A DNA stretch of 64,000 nt from Maridesulfovibrio hydrothermalis AM13 = DSM 14728 (GCF_000331025.1 NC_020055.1:220270-284269); one strand, 5' to 3'; numbered from the stretch's first letter, positions 1 through 7,780 are shown. The notes: generated by a model from the letters alone, not told the origin. Made by a program: numbers and translations.

Positions 1-264
1 TGCTTCTTGTACCTGCTCTTGTAGATGATTTCCGGCTTCCCCCCGCTTCATGGGACCTTCACCAAAAAAAAGCCAATCAGAGCATACCCCATAGCTTTTA
101 GCTATTTTTTCTATCCACCCTGAAGGAATTTGTTGCCTGCGTTTAGCGGCAGCAACAGAAGGAGATTTGATTTCTAATATTTTAGCTAATTGCGCATCTG
201 AGCTAGCCCCACATGCCTTCATTATTCGGTTAAGTCTATCTTCAAAGCTGTTCGCATTAACCAT
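1..264 (-). CDS. Phage CI-like repressor, N-terminal part (cut by window edge)
   Basis: The reading frame starts at the ATG complementary to 262-264 and stays open to the window start, so only the first 88 residues are visible. They form a helix-turn-helix of the phage CI-repressor family: an N-terminal helix, then 'DAQLAKILEIKSPSVAAAKRR' as the DNA-binding part, then 'IPSGWIEKIAKSYGVCSDWL', which is typical of these proteins. The gene is divergent from the early phage genes on the plus strand, as expected for a lysogeny repressor acting on an operator in the 265-530 gap. The C-terminal dimerisation or peptidase part lies outside the window and cannot be judged. Confidence 0.85.
   Translation of the reverse strand, partial: MVNANSFEDRLNRIMKACGASSDAQLAKILEIKSPSVAAAKRRQQIPSGWIEKIAKSYGVCSDWLFFGEGPMKRGEAGNHLQEQVQEA
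92..104. promoter_or_regulatory. Copy of the repressor-operator-like palindrome inside the repressor gene
   Basis: TAGCTTTTAGCTA is the exact reverse complement of the core of the palindrome at 392-404. Because the motif is itself an inverted repeat (TAGCT, 3-base spacer, AGCTA), this is a second copy of the same site, inside the repressor coding sequence. It could be an auxiliary operator, or chance within the codons for 'KIAKSYG'. Confidence 0.4.
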
Positions 265-390
265 AAGTTATTCCGAAATGTTTTGCGAACCACGACAACC
301 CTTATGTTTACCTAACATTACAGTTGGCTACACATTTAATAACTAAAATTTAATACGAAACTACTTTTTAGCTTGCGTAAGTGGTAAAAT

Positions 391-405
391 TTAGCTAAAA
401 GCTAA
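391..405. promoter_or_regulatory. Candidate operator of the CI-like repressor
   Basis: TTAGCTAAAAGCTAA is a perfect 6+6 inverted repeat with a 3-base spacer. It lies between the divergent repressor gene and the first early phage gene, where a lysogeny operator is expected. A related half-site (TTTTAGCTTGCG) lies just upstream at about 366-377. Binding by the adjacent repressor is inferred from position and symmetry only. Confidence 0.55.
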
Positions 406-530
406 CTCGTGGACGGTTAAAAAAAATATCTCTTTTTCAAACTAGCCCACCACAGAAAAGCGGTCAACATCTGGAGTTGATTAAAGATCAGACAGTGACT
501 GCCCTAACTCTGGGCAGCAAATAGAATAAA

Positions 531-958
531 ATGCAAACACAGCTTTCTTTATTTGACGACACCACCACTAGGCTGGGTGATCTTGATGCAATCATAGCAA
601 GGGCGATGCATCAGACATTTGCTCAGTGTGGCAAGAGCAAAAATGAAGTTGTGGACGCGATGAACGGAGTAGCTGAACGGGGAAGATTTAAACTTACAAA
701 AGGCAATGTAAAGACCCTTACAGCAGCAACTTTTGAAAAGTGGCTGTCAGTAACTTAGAAGCACCACATTCCTGCGACAAGAGCGATTAACACTTTTTGC
801 GAAGTCATAAAGGATCACTGCCCGCTTCGGGTTCAGCTTCAAGTTCACGGAGCCGACATCATGACCGCAGGTCAGTAAGCAAAGTGCGAACTGGGGAACT
901 GTATCTTGCCAACAAGAGATCTAAAAAACGTATTAAAGAGCTGGAGGATGCTTTATGA
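531..958 (+). pseudogene. Early phage gene broken by an amber codon and a frameshift
   Basis: The first frame runs from ATG 531 for 75 codons to TAG at 756-758. It continues in the same frame with protein-like sequence ('KHHIPATRAINTFCEVIKDH') to TAA at 876-878. The coding signal then resumes in another frame ('RTGELYLANKRSKKRIKELE') up to TGA at 956-958, which overlaps the ATG of the next gene. Joined, this would be a protein of about 140 residues resembling the small conserved early proteins of Mu-like phages. I infer one ancestral gene with two lesions, a nonsense mutation and an indel near 876-900. Readthrough of the amber alone would still give a shortened product. Confidence 0.65.
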
Positions 959-1197
959 GTTTCGCCGCTAGTGGCGCTGGTCGATATCGCGACCCTTGGG
1001 AAATCCGCAAATTTTTGAATTCTAAAGGAACATCCATGAGCGGTGTGGCTGTTGATATCGGCCTTTCTCCCGTGATTGTACAGCAGACTGTCAAAGGGGT
1101 GAGGAACAACAGAAAAGTTTTGGCAAAGCTAAGGGAGCTGGGTTGTCCAGTTGGTGCACTTAGTTTGCCTGAAGATATGAAGGAAAAAGCATCATGA
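955..1197 (+). CDS. Small Ner/BcepMu-gp16-like DNA-binding phage protein
   Basis: This 80-residue basic protein overlaps the end of the preceding broken gene by ATGA. After a short leader with 'DPWEIRKFLNSKG', the segment 'MSGVAVDIGLSPVIVQQTVKG' looks like the helix-turn-helix used by small Mu/BcepMu early regulators, which act between repressor and transposase genes. That position matches here: the transposase follows. Placement in the Ner or gp16 group is a family-level guess. A candidate ribosome site, GGAGG, lies about 10 bases before the ATG. Confidence 0.6.
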   Translation: MSFAASGAGRYRDPWEIRKFLNSKGTSMSGVAVDIGLSPVIVQQTVKGVRNNRKVLAKLRELGCPVGALSLPEDMKEKAS

Positions 1198-1247
1198 GTT
1201 CAAAGCCTTTTACGGTCAAGACGCTTTCACTAAGACCATTGTCGTAG
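1194..1247 (+). pseudogene. 17-codon open frame, probable remnant of an early gene
   Basis: An ATG overlapping the stop of the previous gene (ATGA) opens a frame of only 17 codons, beginning 'MSSKPFTVKTLSL' and ending with TAG. The coupling geometry suggests a once longer translationally coupled gene that has been truncated. Nothing recognisable follows it on this strand before the transposase. Confidence 0.3.
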
Positions 1248-1282
1248 GAACAGTGATCATAAATATATCCGGTGTCTCTTAA

Positions 1283-1460
1283 TTAAATAATCGTGCTTAA
1301 AGCAAGCTCGACTTCAGATGAAACCTCCCCGTTAATACTGATGTCACCCGAGCAGGACACTTCAAGAGCACAAATCACTTTAGGCACGGTAAATGATTCA
1401 TAAAAGGAGCCTATAAATTTGAGCAGTGTATTCATCAAACAGGTCAATATTTAAAGACAT
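1283..1460 (-). pseudogene. Frameshifted small gene antisense to the early phage region
   Basis: On the minus strand a strong ribosome site (AAGGAG) precedes the ATG complementary to 1458-1460. The frame reads 'MSLNIDLFDEYTAQIYR' and then stops. One base out of frame it continues with plausible sequence ('SFYESFTVPKVICALEVSC') to TAA at 1283-1285. The joined protein would be about 58 residues. The good start signal and continued coding quality suggest a real small gene with a single-base lesion near 1400. Function not recognised. Confidence 0.4.
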
Positions 1461-1550
1461 ATTTCCGGCTCCTTCTTGGTTTGAATCAAAATAGAAGCGT
1501 AATTATTTCCCCTCTGCCAGAGGGAGCCGGACAACTCAAACGGAATAATT

Positions 1551-3689
1551 ATGACTCAGGTAAGTATCACATATACGACGCAAGAAGCGGCTGATTTGCT
1601 CAAAATCACAAGCCGGGCCGTTCAGCTTCGCGCTAAGCGCGAAGGTTGGGATTGTCAAGAAAGAGCCAAAAGACTTGGCGGCAAGCTCTGGATTGTGCAG
1701 TCCATGCCTGAGTCCACCCGTGAACAAATTTCCGCCACCCTTTACCAGCAGATGCAGGCAGAACAGCCAGAGAGCCTTCGAGCACCCAGAGTGCCTGATC
1801 TTCCCGCTGTTCTGCCTGTCAATCTCGCTACATGGCAGCGCGAAATCATGGAAGCACGTTTGATATTACTTGAAGAGGTCCGCCGGATTGCACTCATTGA
1901 GGGCATCATTAAAGCTGAAAAGCTGTTTGCCAAAATGGCTAAGACCGGGGAACTTTCCCAGTATTATCAAGACCTGATTGCTAAAGCCAACGCTCGCAAG
2001 GGCAAGGGACGGGCATTGTCTGCATCTACTCTGCGGAATTGGAGACGCATCAAGAACAAGGAAGGCGCGGAAGGACTTGCACCCAAGGTGACACAGGCTC
2101 CGCTTAACAAGCAGTTCCCGGAATGGTTAATGCCATTTCTTCGTGAATGGCGTTTGCCTTCAAAACCGAGCATTTCGCAGATTTATTATGACTTTAAAAA
2201 CACTTTGAATCTGCCATCCTTGCGCACTGTAGAGCGCAAAGTCGCTGCTCTGGGTGAACTAGAGAAAAACCGTGGAAGGCTTTTGCCGCGCGAAATTAAA
2301 CGTTTTAAAGCCTTTGTCCGCCGTGATTTTAAAAAGCTTTTACCAACTGACGTTTATACCGCTGACGGCCACACTATGGATATGTATGTGTTGCATCCGG
2401 CACACGGCAAGCCGTTCAGGCCGGAGGTTACTTCTATTGTTGATGTGGCAACCCGAAAGTGCGTGGGCTGGTCTATAGGACTGGCTGAAAACTCATGGGG
2501 AGTTGCTGATGCCATACGTATGTCGGTGGTTGACCACGGCATATGCGCAATTTTCTACGTTGATAACGGTTCAGGATTTAAGAATACCATGCTCGATTCA
2601 CCGGGTGTGGGAATGCTGGCCCGGCTTGGCGTAAGCAAAGAGCACAGCTTGCCGTATGCATCACAGGCGCGTGGTTTGATTGAACGGTTCCAGCGAGAAC
2701 TAATTCGTAACGCCCGGCGCATGCCCGGCTACTGCGGCATGGATATGGACAAAGAAGCCGCGCAGCTTGTCCGTAAAAAGGCACTCAAAGAGATCAAGCA
2801 TACAGGAACTACACGAATATTCCCCACTTGGGAGCAATTCATGAAAATGATGAAAATGCTTGTAGCTGAATACAATAACCGCCCTCATTCATCGTTACCT
2901 AAAGTTGTTGACTCAAGCACTGGCAAAAAACGTAATCAGTCTCCCAATGAACGCTGGGCCGTTTTGAAAACCAAGGCTGACATCATCATTCCCGATGAAA
3001 CCGAAGCTGCGGATTTGTTCAGACCCTACGAAATCCGCACCGTTAGTCGCTGTGAGATCAATCTTTACCGCAACCGCTATTTTTCCAAAGGACTTGAGGA
3101 CTACCACAGGCAAGAGGTCCAAGTAGGCTACGACATTCACGATGCCAGCAAGGTCTGGGTGCGTGATCTGGATGGCCGCTTCATCTGTGAGGCCGGATTT
3201 GAAGCCAACAGCGCAGATTACTTTCCTATGCCAGTTGTTGAGCAAGCCCGTGAAAAACGTGCTCAGGGCCGCAAGAAGCGGTTACAGGTTCACATGGATG
3301 AAGTTGATGCGGAGCTGCACGGTATTGGTGGTGCTCTTGAGGCTGCTCCGGTTGCCCAGAAGCTCAAAATGACTCCGGCACAAGAGGCTATACAGGTCGA
3401 GCTTACCCGTGAATTTGAACAGAACAACAAAAGCATAGGCATAGACCTTAAAACAGAGATGCCCGGTGGCGGCAAAGTCATCAATATCAAGCCTGTTAAT
3501 GACAATCCGATTCCCGCTGATCCCATTGAACGCTACCGCCTTGCCATGCAGTTAGAAGAAAAAATTTCCCAAGGCATTAACGTGAACAGCCGCCTTGCCG
3601 TATGGCTGGGCAGCTATCAGAGCCATGCTGAATATATGACGCACAAACAAATGTGTGATGAGTTCGGCGTGGCCGCAATATTAGGATAA
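1551..3689 (+). CDS. Mu-type DDE transposase (MuA/BcepMu TnpA-like)
   Basis: This 712-residue protein carries out transpositional integration and replication of the phage genome. The N-terminus ('TTQEAADLLKITSRAVQLRAK' region) is the Mu-type winged DNA-binding domain. The middle holds the RNase H-fold core: the first acidic residue in 'TADGHTMDMYV' (about residue 270), the second in 'FYVDNGSGFKN' (about 335), and the glutamate in 'RGLIERFQREL' (about 373). A C-terminal Mu-transposase domain follows, probably the contact site for the partner ATPase encoded next. Its length is like MuA (663) and BcepMu-type enzymes. All three catalytic residues are present and the frame is intact. Confidence 0.95.
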   Translation: MTQVSITYTTQEAADLLKITSRAVQLRAKREGWDCQERAKRLGGKLWIVQSMPESTREQISATLYQQMQAEQPESLRAPRVPDLPAVLPVNLATWQREIMEARLILLEEVRRIALIEGIIKAEKLFAKMAKTGELSQYYQDLIAKANARKGKGRALSASTLRNWRRIKNKEGAEGLAPKVTQAPLNKQFPEWLMPFLREWRLPSKPSISQIYYDFKNTLNLPSLRTVERKVAALGELEKNRGRLLPREIKRFKAFVRRDFKKLLPTDVYTADGHTMDMYVLHPAHGKPFRPEVTSIVDVATRKCVGWSIGLAENSWGVADAIRMSVVDHGICAIFYVDNGSGFKNTMLDSPGVGMLARLGVSKEHSLPYASQARGLIERFQRELIRNARRMPGYCGMDMDKEAAQLVRKKALKEIKHTGTTRIFPTWEQFMKMMKMLVAEYNNRPHSSLPKVVDSSTGKKRNQSPNERWAVLKTKADIIIPDETEAADLFRPYEIRTVSRCEINLYRNRYFSKGLEDYHRQEVQVGYDIHDASKVWVRDLDGRFICEAGFEANSADYFPMPVVEQAREKRAQGRKKRLQVHMDEVDAELHGIGGALEAAPVAQKLKMTPAQEAIQVELTREFEQNNKSIGIDLKTEMPGGGKVINIKPVNDNPIPADPIERYRLAMQLEEKISQGINVNSRLAVWLGSYQSHAEYMTHKQMCDEFGVAAILG

Positions 3690-3703
3690 TTTAAGGAGGA
3701 TTT

Positions 3704-4432
3704 ATGGCACTGGATGCACACACTGCACCTCTTACTAACGTAACCTTATTTACTGAACTGATGAATCGTTTGGTAAGTACCCCCGTCCACTTGACCCCGC
3801 TTGGTGTGTTTTACGGATTCAGCGGTTACGGGAAAACCCGAAGTGCGACTTTTGCCGCTAACAGGCATGGTGCGCTTTACATTGAAGTCGGTGCAAGCTG
3901 GACACTTAAGAAGTTCTGCCAAATGGCTCTTAAAGAACTGGGAGTTGTCCCGGCAAAAACTGTGACTGACATGGTTGAACAGCTCATTGAAACACTGGCG
4001 ATTGAAACACGGCCTTTAATCATTGACGAATTCGACCACATTGCCCGCATGGGAGAGAAAAACGTCAACATCATCCGCGAGATTTTAGATAAAGCCCAGA
4101 TTCCCGTTGTCCTGATCGGTGAAGAATACCTGCCCAACAGCCTTAAACGCTGGGAACGCTTTGACAACCGTGTCCGTTCTTGGGTTGCGGCGCAACCTGC
4201 CACGGTGAATGATGCCAAACACCTTGCCAAACTCTATGCCCCTGATCTGACCATAGCTGATCCGGTAATGGCAGACATGGCAAAACAGGCCAACGGCATT
4301 GTACGCCGCATCTGCCACGGAATCGAAACAGTACGTGAAGCAGCTTCACTGCAAGGATTAACGGAAGTGAACCTGAAGGATATTGCAGACATCACTTATT
4401 GGCAGACCCGCCCTGCGGCCCGGAGGGCATAA
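3704..4432 (+). CDS. MuB/TniB-type AAA+ ATPase, transposition target protein
   Basis: A 242-residue AAA+ ATPase that in Mu-like phages binds target DNA and activates the transposase. Walker A is 'GFSGYGKTRS' (about residues 40-49) and Walker B is 'RPLIIDEFDHI' (about 103-113), followed by a sensor-like segment. The start has a good AAGGAGGATTT ribosome site. It begins 14 bases after the transposase stop, and its stop overlaps the next ATG by one base, so the three genes form one operon. Shorter than Mu's own MuB (312) and closer to the BcepMu/TniB size class. Confidence 0.9.
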   Translation: MALDAHTAPLTNVTLFTELMNRLVSTPVHLTPLGVFYGFSGYGKTRSATFAANRHGALYIEVGASWTLKKFCQMALKELGVVPAKTVTDMVEQLIETLAIETRPLIIDEFDHIARMGEKNVNIIREILDKAQIPVVLIGEEYLPNSLKRWERFDNRVRSWVAAQPATVNDAKHLAKLYAPDLTIADPVMADMAKQANGIVRRICHGIETVREAASLQGLTEVNLKDIADITYWQTRPAARRA

Positions 4433-5010
4433 TGAGCCGTAAACCTATTGATAAACAAATCGCTGAAAATGCCCCCCGTGGTCAGGAGCATTACTGGAAG
4501 GTCATGCAGCAACTGGATTGTGAAGTCGGGTTTACCTTGGACGCGGTCTATCGCAAGACTAACGCTTCAAAGGTTACCGTCAAAGAGTATATCGGCAGGC
4601 TGCTCAAAGCCGGATACTTGGAAGTTGCCAGCTCTGAAAAAGACGGCATTATCACCCGTTATCACTACACCATTGCCAAGCGCAGCCGTTATGCTCCCAG
4701 AATAAACAGAAGCGGCGTAGAGTGTCCTCCTACCAAGCGGGATATCATGTGGCGCACAATGCGTATGAATAAACGTTTTACTGTTGATGAACTGGTTATC
4801 TGGGCATCGCTTCCTGAAGTGACAATCAAGCGAAATGAGGCTTTGGATTATACCAAACATTTAGCCAGAGCCGGTTACCTGAAGATAAGCGGTAAGACCT
4901 ACAGCTTCATAAAAGATACCGGACCGCTTCCGCCTAAAATTCAAAAGATTAAACAGGTATTTGATCCCAATTTAAACAAGGTTGTATGGAGACCGGAGGC
5001 CCAGTCATGA
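4432..5010 (+). CDS. Phage winged-helix protein, tandem DNA-binding domains
   Basis: 192 residues, with the start at 4432 chosen because ATG overlaps the stop of the ATPase gene by one base. Two similar segments, 'YRKTNASKVTVKEYIGRLLK' (about 40-59) and 'SLPEVTIKRNEALDYTKHLA' (about 128-147), each look like the recognition part of a winged helix, so the protein may hold two such domains. It lies in the transposition/early operon of the prophage. Homologues in Mu-like phages have no assigned role that I know of; DNA binding is inferred. Confidence 0.7.
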   Translation: MSRKPIDKQIAENAPRGQEHYWKVMQQLDCEVGFTLDAVYRKTNASKVTVKEYIGRLLKAGYLEVASSEKDGIITRYHYTIAKRSRYAPRINRSGVECPPTKRDIMWRTMRMNKRFTVDELVIWASLPEVTIKRNEALDYTKHLARAGYLKISGKTYSFIKDTGPLPPKIQKIKQVFDPNLNKVVWRPEAQS

Positions 5011-5369
5011 GCCGTATAAGCGCAATTGATACAGCAAAATTGTCATGGGGAAATCCTCCTGACTGGATTCTGGCACTGGGTCAGACTTGTGATGAGCTTA
5101 AGTCCCAGCATCAGACGGCAAAGCGGATCGGCTACTCGGCCACCGCAGTTAATCAGTTACTTAAAAACAAATATCCCGGCAATCTCGGCAAAGTCGAAGA
5201 CAAAGTCAGAGCAGCCCTCATGACTGACAAAGTGGAATGCCCGGTACTTGGAGAAATAAACAGCACGCAATGTCTGGATACGCAAGTACGCCCTTTTAGC
5301 GCGGCAAGTTCTCAAAGAGTGCAACTCTGGAAGGCTTGTCAGACCTGTAAACGAAACCTCAACAATTAG
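5007..5369 (+). CDS. Early phage helix-turn-helix protein with C-terminal cysteines
   Basis: 120 residues from ATG 5007, which overlaps the previous stop (ATGA) and is preferred over an upstream in-frame ATG. The middle 'HQTAKRIGYSATAVNQLLKN' is a helix-turn-helix like that of small phage regulators. The C-terminal part has cysteines ('VECPVLG', 'CLDTQ', 'WKACQTCKRN') arranged as possible metal ligands. Such proteins occur in the early operons of Mu-like phages. The exact role is unknown. Confidence 0.65.
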   Translation: MSRISAIDTAKLSWGNPPDWILALGQTCDELKSQHQTAKRIGYSATAVNQLLKNKYPGNLGKVEDKVRAALMTDKVECPVLGEINSTQCLDTQVRPFSAASSQRVQLWKACQTCKRNLNN

Positions 5370-5377
5370 GAGTTATT

Positions 5378-5566
5378 ATGAGTGAGACAGGCAGAAAAAC
5401 AGACAACAGCCCTTTTCAATTGAAAAGAATGGGGCCGCAGAGCCAGAAAGTTACAGACAGCCTTATTGATGCATTAGCCCACCTTGAGCGCGGCAGCATT
5501 GAAGATCTCAGAAAAGCCAAAAACCTGCCTGAGATCCGCAGTAAACGGGGTGCGGCTGCTTGGTGA
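5378..5566 (+). CDS. Small hypothetical early phage protein
   Basis: 62 residues beginning 8 bases after the upstream stop, with a clear AGGAG ribosome site. It is hydrophilic, with a basic centre ('LKRMGPQSQKVTDSL') and no recognisable motif. Position and spacing make it a member of the early operon. Confidence 0.5.
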   Translation: MSETGRKTDNSPFQLKRMGPQSQKVTDSLIDALAHLERGSIEDLRKAKNLPEIRSKRGAAAW

Positions 5567-5606
5567 ATATGAAAACAGCCAGTCTGGACAGGCATAAGGA
5601 GTGATC

Positions 5607-5949
5607 ATGGAAGGCTATATGGAAAATGCCCAAGGACACATGGTGCCCTTGGACCAAGTAAAATAGATCGACAAGCAGCGGCATGAATTGGTTATGGAAC
5701 TGGTAGGACAGGCCCATATTCAGCGACAGCCTGCAGACAGTCGGATCAAAAGTGTACTTTCGTATTTCTGAACGGCAGGAGGACGGTTCTTATAAATATC
5801 TGCCTCTGGATATGGCAAAAATTAAAGCGAAACAGCCCTGCAGAGCTGTCGCCGGAGTATGGCTGCTTCGGCCTGATAAGCAAGCCAGAAAGGAAAATTT
5901 ATATGAGTATCCGCAACACGTTGATAGCCAAAGTCAAGATCGGCTGTAA
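5607..5949 (+). pseudogene. DUF3164-type Mu early gene, internally deleted and with an amber codon
   Basis: A strong AAGGAG site precedes ATG 5607. The start 'MEGYMENAQGHMVPLDQVK' is the typical N-terminus of the DUF3164 family of Mu-like phages. It is cut by TAG at 5664-5666 and continues in frame as 'IDKQRHELVMELVGQAH' to TGA near 5767. In another frame 'GSKVYFRISERQEDGSYKYL' matches the usual C-terminal end of the same family. The intervening 100 or so residues are missing. The gene is therefore a relic with an internal deletion and a nonsense codon; an in-frame GTG at 5752 could at most express the tail. Confidence 0.65.
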
Positions 5950-6343
5950 GCAGCTCGACCTGACTGATGACCGAGAAGCCTATGAAGCCATGCTGCATAA
6001 TCTTACCCGCAAGACCTCATGTTCCAAGATGGGGATCAAGGAGCTTGAGAAGGTCATCAAACACATGGAAAGCCGAGGCGCAGTGTTCATCAACAAGGGT
6101 AATAAGCGCAAGCACAAGAAATCCACAGACGCACACACCCGAATGCTTTTCGGTCTTTGGACTGAGCTTTATGAGGCTGGCGGTGTTGCCGATCCCAGCC
6201 GGGAAGCTCTTCGGGCATGGGTTAAGCGCATGACTAAGAGTGAGGACCATCCTGATGGTGTCAGCGATCCCGAATGGCTGACAACTAAGCAGCTCAACCA
6301 GTGCATTGAACCGCTGAAACAGTGGATAGCAAGAATCTCATAG
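5903..6343 (+). CDS. gemA: GemA (Mu gp16)-like regulatory protein
   Basis: 146 residues with an AAAGGA ribosome site. The basic N-terminus and the segment 'MGIKELEKVIKHMESRGAVF' are typical of the GemA/gp16 (DUF1018) family of Mu-like phages, as is the later 'LTTKQLNQCIEPLKQWI'. In Mu, GemA affects host gene expression and DNA topology during lytic growth; the mechanism is poorly defined. It lies directly before the Mor-like activator, which is the conserved Mu order. Confidence 0.85.
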   Translation: MSIRNTLIAKVKIGCKQLDLTDDREAYEAMLHNLTRKTSCSKMGIKELEKVIKHMESRGAVFINKGNKRKHKKSTDAHTRMLFGLWTELYEAGGVADPSREALRAWVKRMTKSEDHPDGVSDPEWLTTKQLNQCIEPLKQWIARIS

Positions 6344-6352
6344 GAAATTACG

Positions 6353-6730
6353 ATGTCTACATCATCATGGCCGCCGTTGTTACAGGAATTGGCCGACACC
6401 ATAGGTCGAGAACCAGCCCTTGTTCTTGCTGAGGAGTTTGGCGGTGTATCTGAATATATTCCGCTTAATGCCAAGACCGACCATAAGTTTGCTAAACAAA
6501 TAGGCATGGAACGTATGGACATCCTTTGCCGCACGTATGGAGGTATATGGCTGACTATTCCGCGTGGAATGAATCTGGACCCCAAAAAGCCGCAGATTAA
6601 AAAGCTGCTGGGTGAAAAGTCACATCGCCAGATTGCCCGTGATTTGGGAGTTTCGGAGCGGTATGTGCGGTTGGTTGCGAATGAGCAGCCCCGTGCAACG
6701 CAGGGAATGTTGCCGGGGCTGTTGGGGTAG
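6353..6730 (+). CDS. mor: Mor-family middle-operon transcription activator
   Basis: 125 residues. The Mor/C family of Mu is recognised from the central 'GGIWLTIPRGMNLDPKK' and the C-terminal helix-turn-helix 'HRQIARDLGVSERYVRLVAN'. These proteins dimerise and activate the middle (Mor) or late (C) promoters of Mu. Only one family member is visible here, so it may control the late operon that begins near 7.7 kb. The frame is intact and starts 10 bases after gemA. Confidence 0.9.
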   Translation: MSTSSWPPLLQELADTIGREPALVLAEEFGGVSEYIPLNAKTDHKFAKQIGMERMDILCRTYGGIWLTIPRGMNLDPKKPQIKKLLGEKSHRQIARDLGVSERYVRLVANEQPRATQGMLPGLLG

Positions 6731-6753
6731 GAGCTTTGCTCCGTTTCGGGTAG

Positions 6754-6903
6754 TTATTCGCCTTTATTCTGAGGTTTGCCTGTAGCCTTTTCAGTGCTGT
6801 TCTCGTGTGGCTTCGCTGAATTGGTCGCAGCTGAATGAGAACTGCTTTTACGGGCAACCTCAGTCGGGCGAGGTGGCGGAGAATCTTTTTCCTTTCCTGT
6901 CAT
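6754..6903 (-). CDS. Small basic protein, minus strand
   Basis: 49 residues. I place the start at the ATG complementary to 6901-6903 because it is preceded by an almost perfect ribosome site (GGGAGGTGATC). The sequence 'MTGKEKDSPPPRPTEVARK' continues as a low-complexity Ser/Lys/Pro-rich chain with no hydrophobic segment. It is antisense to the phage transcription units and may be a moron. Function unknown; the start signal is the main support. Confidence 0.45.
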   Translation of the reverse strand: MTGKEKDSPPPRPTEVARKSSSHSAATNSAKPHENSTEKATGKPQNKGE

Positions 6904-6955
6904 CCTGATCACCTCCCTTTGCCGCAGGTTGCGAACAATAAAAAAGGAGAAAACT

Positions 6956-7021
6956 ATGTCTTTCACAATGTTTATAGCCATATTTTTCGTTGCTGGATTG
7001 TTTCTTCTAATTGATGATTAA
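6956..7021 (+). CDS. 21-residue hydrophobic micro-protein
   Basis: ATG 6956 is preceded by AAGGAG at good spacing and encodes 21 residues that are almost entirely one membrane helix ('MSFTMFIAIFFVAGLFLLID'). It overlaps the tail of the convergent membrane protein gene by 15 bases. Such single-helix peptides occur in phage lysis regions and as toxins; either role is speculative here. Confidence 0.4.
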   Translation: MSFTMFIAIFFVAGLFLLIDD

Positions 7022-7570
7022 CGAAATTTTCGTCAACAGCAGGATGGAGATGAAGGCTATAGTAATAAGTACCGAGGTGATAATACCAATGGACATTTTA
7101 CGCAGCCTGAAACCTATTTTCCCAATTTGTTCTATGTGTTCCCTGATGGCGGAATCAATATTCTGGATAATGGTCGGGTATAGGCAGTAGTCATGTTCTG
7201 TTGCCATGTCATACGCAATTTCAGACAGATTTTTTAAATCGCCGAGAGGTATTTTGTTGAGTCCGCGCCCTCTAAGGGTATCCACTGCAAGAATAAAAAC
7301 ATAACCGGAGCAAGCGAAGGATAAGCAGGCAACCCCGTACTCAAAACCACTGAGAGGTAGTTTGATGGTGAAGTCCAAAGAATTGGAAATTACACGATAA
7401 TAAAAATTCAATTGGAAAGCGCAGATTAAAGAGGAAAGCCATAAATAGGTTCTCAAGTATGTAGCCTGTCGGGCGGGTATATCCACTGCCACAATTTTGT
7501 ACTCATCGTACCCCTTTTGGGCAATAAAGGTTAATCCGTCCTGATATTGCTTTTTGTCAAAATCACCCAT
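7007..7570 (-). CDS. Hypothetical membrane protein (probable phage moron)
   Basis: 187 residues on the strand opposite to the phage operons. It has hydrophobic segments near residues 42-60, 77-99 and 160-183, and a soluble stretch between that carries a helical 'PTIIQNIDSAIREHIEQIGK'. Family not recognised. Its opposite orientation, between the Mor gene and the late operon, is the usual place for lysogenic-conversion or superinfection-exclusion genes, so a role in the lysogen is possible but unproven. Confidence 0.6.
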   Translation of the reverse strand: MGDFDKKQYQDGLTFIAQKGYDEYKIVAVDIPARQATYLRTYLWLSSLICAFQLNFYYRVISNSLDFTIKLPLSGFEYGVACLSFACSGYVFILAVDTLRGRGLNKIPLGDLKNLSEIAYDMATEHDYCLYPTIIQNIDSAIREHIEQIGKIGFRLRKMSIGIITSVLITIAFISILLLTKISLIIN

Positions 7571-7617
7571 AAATTTTCTCCCGTGTTCTATTTATAAGCC
7601 GCCCTATATGTGCAATA

Positions 7618-7637
7618 ACGCTGTTTGGCAACAGCGT
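7618..7637. promoter_or_regulatory. Perfect 8-bp inverted repeat upstream of the late promoter
   Basis: ACGCTGTT-TGGC-AACAGCGT is a perfect 8+8 dyad with a 4-base centre, 35 bases before a TTGACA box. The Mor/C family of Mu binds dyad elements near its promoters, so this is a candidate activator site, or alternatively a small hairpin. Inferred from position and symmetry. Confidence 0.4.
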
Positions 7638-7671
7638 CCAGTCTCTGCAAAAAGTTGTTCGGATACAGCAT

Positions 7672-7700
7672 TTGACAGTTGATAAAATCACCGTTTAAAT
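7672..7700 (+). promoter_or_regulatory. Candidate sigma70 promoter of the lysis/late operon
   Basis: TTGACA at 7672-7677, 17 bases, then TTAAAT at 7695-7700. The -35 is a perfect match and the -10 matches four of six. It points to the endolysin-like gene at 7803. The weak -10 would suit a promoter that needs the Mor-type activator. Confidence 0.5.
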
Positions 7701-7748
7701 AGGCTCAAATATAGCACCCGTCCAGAAATGTCCGGGGGCTTTCTTTTA

Positions 7749-7780
7749 CACTCGGAACACTTCCGGGTGCTTTTCTTTTT
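7749..7780 (+). terminator. Intrinsic terminator or attenuator in the late leader
   Basis: A 9-bp stem (CACTCGGAA / TTCCGGGTG, one G-T pair) with a 3-base loop is followed by CTTTTCTTTTT. It lies about 40 bases downstream of the predicted start from the 7672-7700 promoter and about 25 bases before the first late gene. It therefore either ends upstream transcription or attenuates the late transcript. Confidence 0.6.

Noticed and set aside
2913..3245. Long minus-strand frame inside the transposase gene (110 codons)
   Set aside because: Fully antisense to an intact, clearly conserved DDE transposase; no ribosome site or family.
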